A stretch of 36,932 bases of DNA. Origin: Candidatus Woesearchaeota archaeon (GTDB lineage Archaea > Nanobdellota > Nanobdellia > Woesearchaeales > GW2011-AR9). The notes beneath the pieces were generated by a model that saw only the letters and a program-made list of their open reading frames with translations, did not search any database and was not told where the DNA came from. The DNA is taken from contig JABHXC010000040.1 in NCBI GenBank assembly GCA_018657475.1, positions 1-36,932 on the forward strand, given 5' to 3'. Positions 15,783 to 22,947 of the stretch are shown piece by piece; position 1 is the first letter of the stretch; each line of letters begins with the position of its first letter. The position numbers and the translations under genes were made by a program.

Positions 15783-16175
15783 ATGGCAAAAAAAAAGAAG
15801 ACAAAATCTTCTAGAAAAGTTGTTGCAAAAAGAGAAATTTGTGGATTACATTGTCCTAGTTGGACAACCTGGTTGTTTGTTTTGTTAGGGGCCTGGTTTG
15901 TATTATCTGCCTTTGATGTACCAACATTTGGTGGATTTTGGAGTTGGTTAATATTAATCTTAGGGGTATGTACTGTTGTATGTGCGTTGAATCCGGCACA
16001 TCGGAAAACGAGTTGCCCTTTTGCAGGAGTTCCGATCTGGGCTGGCGTTTTAACGATAGTTATTGGAGCGTGGTTTGTCTTAGGAGATGCTGGAGTAATT
16101 ACAACATTTGGAATAAGTTTGCTGTATTTGGCATTTTTTATTGGAACCATAGTATTGTTAAAAATAAAAAAATAA
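15783..16175 (+). CDS. Small four-TM membrane protein
   Basis: 130 residues from the ATG at 15783, which has a GAGGTT Shine-Dalgarno; an in-frame TTG at 15744 lacks one. A basic N-terminus (MAKKKKTKSSRKVVAKRE) leads into a cysteine pair (ICGLHCPSW) and four hydrophobic helices containing the related phrases LLGAWFVLSAFDVPTFG and VIGAWFVLGDAGVITTFG, an internal repeat. This looks like the small LiaF-TM/DUF5668-type membrane modules. It follows copA on the same strand, so it may belong to the copper unit. Function unknown. Confidence 0.6.
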   Translation: MAKKKKTKSSRKVVAKREICGLHCPSWTTWLFVLLGAWFVLSAFDVPTFGGFWSWLILILGVCTVVCALNPAHRKTSCPFAGVPIWAGVLTIVIGAWFVLGDAGVITTFGISLLYLAFFIGTIVLLKIKK

Positions 16176-16202
16176 GTTTTTCTTTTTTTTTAATTATTTT
16201 TG
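16176..16202. terminator. T-rich terminator region between convergent genes
   Basis: Runs of T (TTTTTCTTTTTTTTT, then ATTTTT) right after the stop of the plus-strand membrane-protein gene fit archaeal intrinsic termination, which needs only a U-tract. The minus-strand thioredoxin gene ends just beyond. Confidence 0.45.
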
Positions 16203-16426
16203 ATAGTGTTAATTTTCCTTTCTAACTCATTTTTGCTTGGAACTCCAGTGAATTCTAATTTACCATTGATCACAATACCTGGAGCAGACATTACTTGATA
16301 TTTCTGTAATATACCTGGATTTTTTGTTATGTCAATAATTTCATACTTCACTTTAATTTCATCTAACATTTTTTCAACCCTAACGCAGCTTGAGCAGCCG
16401 GGTGTTGTTAAAATTTGTACTTTCAT
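16190..16426 (-). CDS. Small thioredoxin/glutaredoxin-like protein
   Basis: 78 residues, the size of the MTH895/TM0996 redox-active-disulfide family. CSSC (10-13) is the active-site pair and SAPGIVINGKLEFTG supplies the cis-Pro segment (V-M-S-A-P-G). Cytosolic; it would reduce disulfides or pass electrons to a membrane carrier. It overlaps the upstream gene by 4 nt and is the last gene of the operon that begins with a CcdA-type protein (18911), which suggests it donates electrons to that carrier. Confidence 0.85.
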   Translation of the reverse strand: MKVQILTTPGCSSCVRVEKMLDEIKVKYEIIDITKNPGILQKYQVMSAPGIVINGKLEFTGVPSKNELERKINTIKNN

Positions 16427-17127
16427 TTTTTCACCTTTTTTATTTTATACCACATTGCATGTTCATATACACTTGACCATAACATTCCAAATGTAAACGC
16501 AAACATTAGTTCTTCTAAAGGAACTCCCAAAAGTAATATTCCAGAAATTGCCGAAAAGTTCCATACTTCTTGAACTAAATTAGGATAAGCTAGATCAAAG
16601 AATAGGAAAAATACAAAGTAAAGTGCAAGAAATGCCACTCCACCCATCCAAATTTTTTTCTTTAAATCATGACGACAAAAAATTGCTGCTATTCCCCCAA
16701 CAAACATGGAAATACTTGCAGAATAAATAGGATTTAGTTTGCTAAATAAGTGCAGTGGAATAAATACAACTACTGGGGAGGATAAAGCAAGTAAATGGAA
16801 TTTATGTTTTTTATTATGTTTCTCACGTTTATTCATTTTTTTATGTTTAACTTTAACTAGAACTTCATATAACACTGCTCCAATACCTCCAACAGCAAAG
16901 CAGAAAATGAGGCTTTCAATATCAAAACCAATCTTAGCAGCTAGATTAAATAATGATGGTGGGTTCCAATATTCTGGTACAAATAAAGGTTCAGTTAACC
17001 CAAATGGCATTGTGAATAGACTTACCCAAAACATTTCTTTTCTTAATTTTGGTTTAAGTAACCAAATTATCAACCAAACAGCTAGAAAAAGTAATGAGAA
17101 AGTTAGCCAGGGGTTTAGTATTGTCAT
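16423..17127 (-). CDS. Lycopene cyclase domain-like membrane protein
   Basis: 234 residues with about seven membrane helices. The C-terminal GVPLEELMFAFTFGMLWSSV matches the carotenoid-cyclase pattern P-x-E-E-x-x-F-F, and an earlier TEPLFVPEYWNPPSLF occurs where the CrtY-d repeat has a similar block. CrtYc/CrtYd proteins cyclise lycopene ends. No other carotenoid gene is in the window, and the protein sits between a CcdA-type carrier and a thioredoxin, so an unrelated membrane role is possible. It overlaps the thioredoxin gene by 4 nt. Confidence 0.5.
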   Translation of the reverse strand: MTILNPWLTFSLLFLAVWLIIWLLKPKLRKEMFWVSLFTMPFGLTEPLFVPEYWNPPSLFNLAAKIGFDIESLIFCFAVGGIGAVLYEVLVKVKHKKMNKREKHNKKHKFHLLALSSPVVVFIPLHLFSKLNPIYSASISMFVGGIAAIFCRHDLKKKIWMGGVAFLALYFVFFLFFDLAYPNLVQEVWNFSAISGILLLGVPLEELMFAFTFGMLWSSVYEHAMWYKIKKVKK

Positions 17128-17138
17128 TTGTATTTTTC

Positions 17139-17546
17139 TTATCTATTTTTTTTGTAACGATTACAAAACTCTTTTTTATCACCATATTTTACAAAATTTT
17201 TGTGGTGTTTTGGTGTTTTAAAACCGGAATGTTTTTTATGCATTATTCCGCACCAATACTTTTCTGTTATACTAGCTATTTTCACCCAGTATTGTGCAAG
17301 ACCATTTGCATAACCACAATATGCGCATCCAAGCTTTTCATACCATTTAAGGTATTTCAGTTTATGCCTATCAATGCGAATATAACGAGACCTTTTTACA
17401 TATTTGAGGCCATATAAAATGAAACAAATTCGATGATAAAATTCTATCCATATATCAAAAATTACTAAGGGAATAATAATACCCCAAATAATTGGCAAAG
17501 AAATAATCTGCTGTAATCCTCTTTTCTTGTCTTTGATGTAATCCAT
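17139..17546 (-). CDS. Conserved Cys-rich membrane-associated protein of unknown function
   Basis: 135 residues from the ATG at 17546, which follows the stop of the previous small gene closely; in-frame starts at 17567 and 17573 would overlap that gene. One hydrophobic segment near the N-terminus (IISLPIIWGIIIPLVIF) is followed by a block I recall as widely conserved but unnamed: IDRHKLKYLKWYEKLGCAYC, then GYANGLAQYW and YWCGIMHKK. The CxxC plus later Cys and His suggest a metal or redox site facing the cytoplasm. It is the fourth gene of the CcdA operon. Confidence 0.65.
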   Translation of the reverse strand: MDYIKDKKRGLQQIISLPIIWGIIIPLVIFDIWIEFYHRICFILYGLKYVKRSRYIRIDRHKLKYLKWYEKLGCAYCGYANGLAQYWVKIASITEKYWCGIMHKKHSGFKTPKHHKNFVKYGDKKEFCNRYKKNR

Positions 17547-17550
17547 ATGC

Positions 17551-17721
17551 TCATCCAAACCATCCATAGACAATCAATGCTACAGCTACTAAATTAAATA
17601 TGGAATGTGGGATTACTTGACCGGGGGTAAGACCTGCAAATAACATGTATACATGAGTTAATACAACAATGGCTACCCCTATCCAAAAAGAACTTGTTTT
17701 TAGTTTATTTTTATCTTTCAT
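17551..17721 (-). CDS. 56-residue two-TM small protein
   Basis: Reading frame MKDKNKLKTSSFWIGVAIVV... with two hydrophobic helices (about 12-30 and 38-54) joined by LTPGQVIPHS. A GAGGT Shine-Dalgarno lies 8 nt before the ATG. It sits between a YHS protein and a conserved membrane-associated protein in the CcdA operon. No family recognised; a small membrane subunit or chaperone is possible. Confidence 0.6.
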   Translation of the reverse strand: MKDKNKLKTSSFWIGVAIVVLTHVYMLFAGLTPGQVIPHSIFNLVAVALIVYGWFG

Positions 17722-17739
17722 TTATTTACCTCATTTTAA

Positions 17740-17901
17740 TCACATTTTTATTTTTTCTTTGCTACTCATAAACTGTTCTGGATTTTCTTTAAAAGCCCAT
17801 TGACAAGTTGGACTGCAAAAGTAATATGTTTTACTTTTATATTTCAATTTCGCAGATTTTTTTTCATCAACGTCCATATTACAAACAGGGTCTTTAGCCA
17901 T
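17740..17901 (-). CDS. 53-residue YHS-domain metal-binding protein
   Basis: MAKDPVCNMDVDEKKSAKL... with YYFCSPTCQWAFKENPEQF, a complete YHS domain: C7, C29 and C33 as candidate metal ligands. It closely resembles the YHS module at the N-terminus of the CopA protein in this window. Start: the second of two in-frame ATGs (17901) has proper spacing from GAGGAA; the first is too close. It starts 2 nt after the stop of the CcdA-type gene. Likely a cytosolic copper (or other soft-metal) binding protein. Confidence 0.8.
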   Translation of the reverse strand: MAKDPVCNMDVDEKKSAKLKYKSKTYYFCSPTCQWAFKENPEQFMSSKEKIKM

Positions 17902-17903
17902 TT

Positions 17904-18911
17904 TCATTTCCTCTTTTTCATTGTTTGATTATCTTTTGATATTTTTTTCTTTTTAATATAATACCATACAATTGGTATTAAAATTAATAAAAGTAATAGC
18001 CAAGGTGCCAACCTATGCGAGATAAAATCTCCTGGTCCTTCGTGTCCATGTTCTTCTGCTTCAAACTCTGCTGGCATTCCTGTAAATTCTACAAATTCGT
18101 TCCAACCGCCATGAACAATTGATTCTTCATACCATTCATGCGCTCCACCTATAATAAAAATAACTGCTCCTAAAACAACTAATGACCAACCAATTACTTT
18201 CTTAACTTTAGTTATATGTTTCATAATTGAAGAAGTTGCATTTATTCCTAAAATTCCTAAGATTGATAAAAATATAAGTGGGGTCGCCCTACCAACACCG
18301 TGAACAAATCCCATCCAACCACCAAATAAAACACTACCCTTAACTGCTATGTCTCCTAGAAGAAGATAAAATAATGGGTTTGGACATCCAACTCCTGCAT
18401 TTCCAAGGAATAATCCTAAGAATAATGCTTTAGCATAGTCTTTTCTTTTTTCTATAAATTTTGGTGTTCGAGCAAAGCTGGGTAGATTGAATTTGAGTAA
18501 TCCTAACTCAGATAAACCAAACAATAAAGCAGCTCCACCTCCAACCATAAATAAAACTTTACTGACTACTCCCGCTTTACTTATTGCATCATCTAATCCA
18601 ATGATATTTCCAATTAATCCTACTACTACTCCATAAACAGCAATGGTTATTGATAATCCCAAACCGAACATAAGTGCCATACCTAAACCTTTTTTGTAAC
18701 CCTTTCCAATACTCAAAGGTACAATGATAAAAGCTAGAGGTAGGGTGCATGGAAGCACAATCATAGAAATTCCAGCAACGTAAGAAAAAGCCAAATCAAC
18801 AGTATTTGAAGACATTGAAAAAAGGTAAATAATACTAACTGTAATTACTATAAACAGAGCAAGAGATATACCTGCAAATATATTTCTTTCTTTAGTACTT
18901 TTCTTTTTCAT
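17904..18911 (-). CDS. CcdA/DsbD-type transmembrane thiol carrier
   Basis: 335 residues, about seven to eight helices. MIVLPCTLPLAF in the first core helix and GNAGVGCPNPLFYLL in the fourth provide the membrane cysteine pair that moves electrons across the membrane in CcdA/DsbD proteins. An extra hydrophilic loop rich in His/Glu (HEWYEES, then EFEAEEHGHEGPGDF) precedes the last helix and could bind metal outside the cell. It heads a six-gene minus-strand operon ending with a thioredoxin-like protein. No clear TATA spacing at the ATG; a GAGAGACC leader suggests a transcribed leader. Confidence 0.85.
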   Translation of the reverse strand: MKKKSTKERNIFAGISLALFIVITVSIIYLFSMSSNTVDLAFSYVAGISMIVLPCTLPLAFIIVPLSIGKGYKKGLGMALMFGLGLSITIAVYGVVVGLIGNIIGLDDAISKAGVVSKVLFMVGGGAALLFGLSELGLLKFNLPSFARTPKFIEKRKDYAKALFLGLFLGNAGVGCPNPLFYLLLGDIAVKGSVLFGGWMGFVHGVGRATPLIFLSILGILGINATSSIMKHITKVKKVIGWSLVVLGAVIFIIGGAHEWYEESIVHGGWNEFVEFTGMPAEFEAEEHGHEGPGDFISHRLAPWLLLLLILIPIVWYYIKKKKISKDNQTMKKRK

Positions 18912-18976
18912 AATGGTCTCTCTTTTTTAGAGTTATTAATAATCATACCTTTATTTTACTTTTGGTTTTTTAAAAT

Positions 18977-18991
18977 GGGATTCTACATCCC
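18977..18991. promoter_or_regulatory. Inverted repeat upstream of the CcdA operon
   Basis: GGGAT-TCTAC-ATCCC, a perfect 5-bp inverted repeat with 5-nt spacer, within the 158-nt gap ahead of the CcdA gene. It is GC-richer than its surroundings and could be an operator or a short RNA hairpin in the leader. The rest of the gap holds no gene. Confidence 0.35.
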
Positions 18992-19069
18992 TCTAATTAT
19001 TGGTAATGGGGTTATTTTAAATTATTTTAACAAATTTAAATCTTAGAATTTATAAAAAATAAAAAAAAT

Positions 19070-19468
19070 TTAATTGTTCATAGTGCATCTACTTGAACTT
19101 TTTCTTTTGTGTTTCATCATATTATTTTTTATGGTTTTATCTTTTTGTCCATGATACTTACCCATTTTATTGTGATGTTCTTGAACTTGTTTGAATTCCT
19201 CTTCTGTGTCTATCCAAGACATTATCTCAAAACCATTCTCTTCTCGAAAATATTCAAACTCTGCAAAAGTTTTACTTTTCATAGCTTCACTCATCTGTTC
19301 ATGCATTAATGCTATATTAGAATTGTCCATCATTATGTTTCCCATCATTGAACCAATTCTTGATTCTTGACTATTGATTGATGGATTTTCTACATGTGCA
19401 AGAGCAATCCCTGCAACTAATAAGGTTGCAACCATACCAATTAACAATAATATACGTTTAGATTTCAT
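19070..19468 (-). CDS. Secreted Met/His-rich protein
   Basis: 132 residues. A signal peptide (about 1-24, ...LLVAGIALAHVE) is followed by a segment rich in Met and His (SMMGNIMMDNSNIALMHEQM, then EHHNKMGKYHGQ and MMKHKRK), typical of extracytoplasmic Cu(I)/Ag(I) binding proteins. The start at 19468 has a strong Shine-Dalgarno GGAGGTGA 5-6 nt upstream; the GTG 9 nt earlier lies inside that element. It is the third gene of the 7TM/winged-helix operon. Copper binding is inferred from composition. Confidence 0.7.
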   Translation of the reverse strand: MKSKRILLLIGMVATLLVAGIALAHVENPSINSQESRIGSMMGNIMMDNSNIALMHEQMSEAMKSKTFAEFEYFREENGFEIMSWIDTEEEFKQVQEHHNKMGKYHGQKDKTIKNNMMKHKRKSSSRCTMNN

Positions 19469-19489
19469 TTTTCTCACCTCCTTTCTTTT

Positions 19490-19765
19490 TTAAAATCCAA
19501 ATGACTTCTCGAACTGTTTCATCTCTCTTAATTTTTGAACAAACTTATCTCCTTTGTTAGTAATTAAAAAATAAGTATTGTTTTTCTTAGTTTTTATTTC
19601 TTTAACCATCTCTTTTTCAATTAATTCTTCTAAATAAGATTTTAACTGTGTGTGTGATAAATTGGATTTGTACATTAAATGAGTTGGTTTGATTCTCCCA
19701 TTTTTGTCCTGAATTGCAGAAAGCATATCTCCAACAATATCAACTTGAGTTCTTTTTTTTGCCAT
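19490..19765 (-). CDS. Winged-helix transcription regulator
   Basis: 91 residues matching small archaeal winged-helix proteins (HTH_45-like): KNGRIKPTHLMYKSNLSHTQ gives the helix-turn-helix and YFLITNKGDKFVQKL the wing and final helix. No sensor domain of its own. It overlaps the upstream 7TM gene by 26 nt, so the two are translated together and could form a membrane sensor plus DNA-binding output pair controlling the metal genes around them. Confidence 0.75.
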   Translation of the reverse strand: MAKKRTQVDIVGDMLSAIQDKNGRIKPTHLMYKSNLSHTQLKSYLEELIEKEMVKEIKTKKNNTYFLITNKGDKFVQKLREMKQFEKSFGF

Positions 19766-20444
19766 ATTTGCGTACCATTATAAATGAAATTACCAACAAT
19801 AAATAACCAAATAATTGGACACTTTCTGCAACAACATAAAATGTGTTATTTATACCAATAAAAATGAAAATTAATTGGCTTAGAGCAATAGTTAGGAAGC
19901 TCCAAAAAATTAATCCTGCAGGTTTATCTTTTGTTTTTAAATAATTATCATAGTATTTTTTAATTAGAAACAGTAATAATATTAAAGTAGTTAGATGAAA
20001 AACATGATATTCTGATAATGTGAAGTAAGTTATCATAATTATAAAATAAATTATAAGAAAATAAATTGGTTTTTGTTGTTTCTTACAATAAATAGAAAAT
20101 AGGATATAGAAACCAAGAAGAGTGAATAAGCGAAATAGCAATGTTCCTACTAAAAATAAAGTGTCAGAATATTGCACCGTTTGATAAATAATTGTCATCA
20201 ACCCAAATTGTTTTTTTTCAAGGACATATTGGTATAAAGTAAAATTTGTTATAATTTTAAAGAAAAATGAAAGAGCAAGAAATGATGTCGCTACTGAAAA
20301 AAACATATGGCCTTTTTTACGTCTATCTAATTTGTAGTATTGCATGTTGAAGTAAGCAATAAGTAATAAGACAAAAATGCTAACTATATCAATAATAATA
20401 TCTTTTCCATAAAACCATTTTGGACTGAAGAGGATATTCAGCAT
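19740..20444 (-). CDS. Seven-TM membrane protein, putative sensor
   Basis: 234 residues with about seven hydrophobic helices and short loops; no catalytic motif. The layout resembles the archaeal 7TM modules (MASE/histidine-kinase N-terminal type) that perceive membrane or ligand signals. Its 3' end overlaps a winged-helix gene by 26 nt. A TTTTTTAAAT element lies about 26 nt before the ATG. A direct repeat (20484-20505) lies in the divergent promoter region. Sensor role is inferred from the pairing. Confidence 0.55.
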   Translation of the reverse strand: MLNILFSPKWFYGKDIIIDIVSIFVLLLIAYFNMQYYKLDRRKKGHMFFSVATSFLALSFFFKIITNFTLYQYVLEKKQFGLMTIIYQTVQYSDTLFLVGTLLFRLFTLLGFYILFSIYCKKQQKPIYFLIIYFIIMITYFTLSEYHVFHLTTLILLLFLIKKYYDNYLKTKDKPAGLIFWSFLTIALSQLIFIFIGINNTFYVVAESVQLFGYLLLVISFIMVRKYGKKKNSS

Positions 20445-20483
20445 AGACTTATAATTAAATTTGCATTTAAAAAACTTATGCTA

Positions 20484-20505
20484 GTTCTCTCTAGAAGTTC
20501 TCTCT
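20484..20505. promoter_or_regulatory. Direct-repeat operator candidate in a divergent promoter region
   Basis: GTTCTCTCT occurs at 20484-20492 and again at 20497-20505 (13-nt period). The repeat lies between the 7TM gene (minus) and the small plus-strand gene at 20567, upstream of the TATA-like TATTTATAC at 20524-20532. It could be a binding site for the co-encoded winged-helix protein. Confidence 0.45.
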
Positions 20506-20566
20506 TGATGCTCATTGCACTGGGTATTTATACAAAAATTATTTTATGAACAAAGAGGTGAGGTTA

Positions 20567-20704
20567 ATGAGCGTGACAAAACAAATATTTGAAGATGAAA
20601 ATTTGTATTATACTTTGTTTTCTCAATTAACAAAGTTTGATCAAAAATATCTTGAATACTTAAGAGAGAAAGAAAGAAGAAGAAAACACTGGCAGCAACC
20701 ATAA
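20567..20704 (+). CDS. 45-residue small protein
   Basis: Reading frame MSVTKQIFEDENLYYTLFSQ... ending KERRRKHWQQP. It has a GAGGTGAGG Shine-Dalgarno 4-5 nt before the ATG and a TATTTATAC box about 38 nt upstream, so transcription and translation signals are both present. An in-frame ATG at 20546 lies upstream of the Shine-Dalgarno. Hydrophilic with an aromatic N-terminal half and a basic C-terminus; no family recognised. Confidence 0.55.
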   Translation: MSVTKQIFEDENLYYTLFSQLTKFDQKYLEYLREKERRRKHWQQP

Positions 20705-20729
20705 ATTGTTACTACTTTTTTTGGTGATA

Positions 20730-21509
20730 TCAATGTTTTCTGCTTTTAAGTTTAACTTTCTTAAAATTAACTAGTATAAAAATTATTGCCAAATTAAACA
20801 AAATTATTACAACATATTGTGAAGGTGTTAAACCCAAAAATCTTGGATCTGTTGATTCAATTCTAAAGAAGTCAAGAATTAATCTTTGAATTGAGTAAAG
20901 AATAACATAACTGGAAAAAACAAAACCGTCAAATAACTGTTTATTATCTTTAACTTTTCTTAAATTTAATAATATTATTACAATGATTATTAGGCCAATT
21001 ATTTCATATAAAACCACTGGATGTCTAACTGCGTTATTGAGATAAATTCCCCAAGGAAGAGATGTGATGTTTCCAGGATGACCTCCTGTAAAATAATCTC
21101 CTAATCTTCCAAAGATATGCCCAATTACTAGAGGGATAGAAAAAATGTCTGCTAACTGCCAAAATTTAAGTTTTCTCTTTTTGACAAAGATATAACCTGC
21201 AACTAATGCGCCTAAAAATCCGCCAAAAAAAGCTAAGCCCCCTTTCCAAATGGCAATAGATTCAATTAATGTTAATGGAATCTCCTGAGGCCAATAAAAC
21301 AAAACATAAAATAATCTTGCTCCTACAATAATCCCAATTAAAAGATAAAAAACTAAGTCCCAAATAACATCTTTGCTAATGTTTCTTTTTTTTGCTTCTC
21401 TTATCGCTAAAAATGAAGCTGCTAAAATACCTAAAGCGAACATAATCCCATACATATTCATATGTAATGGGCCAAGTTTAAACATTGGAAATATTTTGTA
21501 GGGTATCAT
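20730..21509 (-). CDS. lgt: Prolipoprotein diacylglyceryl transferase homologue
   Basis: 259 residues, about seven helices, full-length for Lgt. Family blocks: MYGIMFALGI (conserved Tyr), GRLGDYFTGG (essential Arg), VRHPVVLYE and LDFFRIE. Two differences from E. coli Lgt: the essential H103 of FHGG is Phe here (AFFGG), and NFINGE reads DYFTGG. The enzyme attaches a membrane lipid to the Cys of a lipobox before signal cleavage; in an archaeon the donor would be an ether lipid. It is the last gene of an operon encoding at least two lipobox proteins; three more are encoded nearby on the plus strand. Confidence 0.88.
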   Translation of the reverse strand: MIPYKIFPMFKLGPLHMNMYGIMFALGILAASFLAIREAKKRNISKDVIWDLVFYLLIGIIVGARLFYVLFYWPQEIPLTLIESIAIWKGGLAFFGGFLGALVAGYIFVKKRKLKFWQLADIFSIPLVIGHIFGRLGDYFTGGHPGNITSLPWGIYLNNAVRHPVVLYEIIGLIIIVIILLNLRKVKDNKQLFDGFVFSSYVILYSIQRLILDFFRIESTDPRFLGLTPSQYVVIILFNLAIIFILVNFKKVKLKSRKH

Positions 21510-21584
21510 TTTTTACATTCTACGTTTTTACAAATGATCTCAGACATTTTTTCATTTGATAAAAATACATGATTTTTTATTGCA

Positions 21585-21674
21585 TCACCAAATTGGATGC
21601 ATTACCAACAACATAATTAAAGTAATAAACACAAATGTCCCTACAACTAAATATGTTTGATATTTTTCATTCAA
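21585..21674 (-). CDS. 29-residue single-TM microprotein
   Basis: Starting at a TTG (21674) that overlaps the stop of the preceding gene (TTGA), the frame reads (M)NEKYQTYLVVGTFVFITL... and ends LLVMHPIW. It has one hydrophobic helix and a His next to the C-terminus. A GAGGTGAG sequence at the end of the preceding gene is well placed as its Shine-Dalgarno. The hydrophobicity pattern and coupling favour a real gene, but TTG start and size keep confidence low. Confidence 0.45.
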   Translation of the reverse strand: MNEKYQTYLVVGTFVFITLIMLLVMHPIW

Positions 21675-21892
21675 TAATGCTCACCTCTTTTTTTCTCATT
21701 TTTATGCATATCTTTCATCATAAAATAATGTGATAATAGACAGATCAATAACACTCCCCAAAACAAATAACTTTTACTTAATCCAAATATGTATGATGCT
21801 ATAAATAATAAACCTAAAGGTATAACACAGCACAACACCATCATTAAAAGATGGTTATGCCTTAGTTTTTTTATTTTTTCTCTCATAATCAT
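21671..21892 (-). CDS. Small two-TM membrane protein (DUF2933-like)
   Basis: 73 residues. HNHLLMMVLCCVIPLGLLFI forms the first helix with His and Cys-Cys at its entrance, and a second helix follows (YLFWGVLLICLLSHYFMM). The C-terminus is His/Lys-rich (KDMHKNEKKRGEHY). Small H/C/M-bearing membrane proteins of this type (DUF2933) are commonly found beside copper and mercury resistance genes. It lies between a SHOCT protein and lgt in the lipoprotein operon. Two in-frame ATGs (21892, 21886) are possible starts. Confidence 0.6.
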   Translation of the reverse strand: MIMREKIKKLRHNHLLMMVLCCVIPLGLLFIASYIFGLSKSYLFWGVLLICLLSHYFMMKDMHKNEKKRGEHY

Positions 21893-21929
21893 ACTCTCTA
21901 TTTTTTTGGGAAGAGTTCTTAGTTCTTCA

Positions 21930-22541
21930 TTATCTAATCTCTTTTCTCATTTTTTCAAATTGTTTCTTAGTAATTTCCCCTTTAGCAAATCTACATTTTA
22001 AAATTTCTAATGCATTAATTCTAGGTTTTTTCTGTGATGTTAATCTTTGATAAGCCCATAATATTACAAAAACTATTCCGGCGATGATTAATCCCCAGAT
22101 TAGAACCATAAATATCCACCATAGCCAACCAGTTCCCATAAAATTTCCATTCATCATTTGTCCCATGCCTCCTTGGTTTTGCAAAATTTGTCCTCCATTT
22201 GAACTCATCATGCCGCCTGACATCATAGATCCCATAATTCCAGATGTTCCTTGATGTTCTCCACAGTAAAAATTGCGTGCCATAGAAATATGAACTTGTC
22301 TTAGACTTTCAGAACCTTCTCCGCCCATCATTTCATCCATTGATGTATGGCTTTCTCCTGGATGCATTTGTTCCATATAATAATCTCCTAATGATTCTAG
22401 TTGTTCATCTGAAAGATCTTCACAAGGAACTTTATCTTTAATGATATCTTCTGCCTGTGAAAATGTTTCTTCTCCATGTGCTAAAGAAAAAACACTTAAA
22501 ATTAGTAAAAATATTAAACTTATTACAAATAATTTTTTCAT
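21930..22541 (-). CDS. Exported Met-rich protein with TM helix and C-terminal SHOCT domain
   Basis: 203 residues. A signal peptide (1-22) is followed by an acidic region with C40 and C93 (VPCEDLSDEQ, NFYCGEHQG), a Met/Gly-rich stretch (SMMSGGMMSSNGGQIL, then MGQMMNGNFMG), a TM helix (about 142-166) and a cytosolic SHOCT domain (176-203; NALEILKCRFAKGEITKKQF). The Met clusters suggest Cu(I) binding outside the membrane. SHOCT domains typically mark membrane-associated oligomers. It lies between DUF302 and the two-TM gene in one operon. Confidence 0.75.
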   Translation of the reverse strand: MKKLFVISLIFLLILSVFSLAHGEETFSQAEDIIKDKVPCEDLSDEQLESLGDYYMEQMHPGESHTSMDEMMGGEGSESLRQVHISMARNFYCGEHQGTSGIMGSMMSGGMMSSNGGQILQNQGGMGQMMNGNFMGTGWLWWIFMVLIWGLIIAGIVFVILWAYQRLTSQKKPRINALEILKCRFAKGEITKKQFEKMRKEIR

Positions 22542-22552
22542 TTTTTAACCCC

Positions 22553-22936
22553 CTATATATTGTCAACAACTTTTTTTAACATTATTTCAACTTCAGAAGA
22601 AATTTCTTTTAAAGTTTTATTATCAATCATTCCCATTGCAACGCTAGGAACGATTGCTGAAACAAACACTTTGTCTTCTTTTTCATAAATAATGACATTA
22701 CAAGGAAGTAACAAACCTATTTCTTTCTCTGCTTGTAATGCCTTATAAGCAAAAGGGGGGTTGCATGCTCCTAAAATGACATAATTATCATAGTCAACAT
22801 TTAACTTTTTCTTTAATGTTGCCTTTACATCAATTTCTGTTAAAATTCCAAATTTTTCTTTAGATAGCTCTTCTTTAGTTTTGTCTACAGCTTCTTCAAA
22901 CTTTAAATTAACTTGTTTTTTATATCCATAACTCAT
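22553..22936 (-). CDS. DUF302 protein
   Basis: 127 residues, full-length DUF302 domain: the pattern FEEAVDKTKEELSKEKFGIL, YVILGACNPPFAYKALQAEK and GLLLPCNVIIYE is characteristic. DUF302 proteins are frequent in metal-stress and sulfur-oxidation loci; the fold suggests a small-ligand binding protein. No signal peptide, so cytosolic. Cysteines C58 and C79 are at conserved positions. Biochemical function of the family is not established. Confidence 0.88.
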   Translation of the reverse strand: MSYGYKKQVNLKFEEAVDKTKEELSKEKFGILTEIDVKATLKKKLNVDYDNYVILGACNPPFAYKALQAEKEIGLLLPCNVIIYEKEDKVFVSAIVPSVAMGMIDNKTLKEISSEVEIMLKKVVDNI

Positions 22937-22947
22937 CTTTTAACCTC

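Noticed and set aside
16423-17127. Carotenoid biosynthesis operon
   Set aside because: Only one weakly matching cyclase-like gene; no crtB, crtI or crtE nearby.
21513-21560. 13-codon frame MSEIICKNVECKK just before lgt, overlapping its ATG
   Set aside because: Too short, with no Shine-Dalgarno of its own. The Cys content may be chance.
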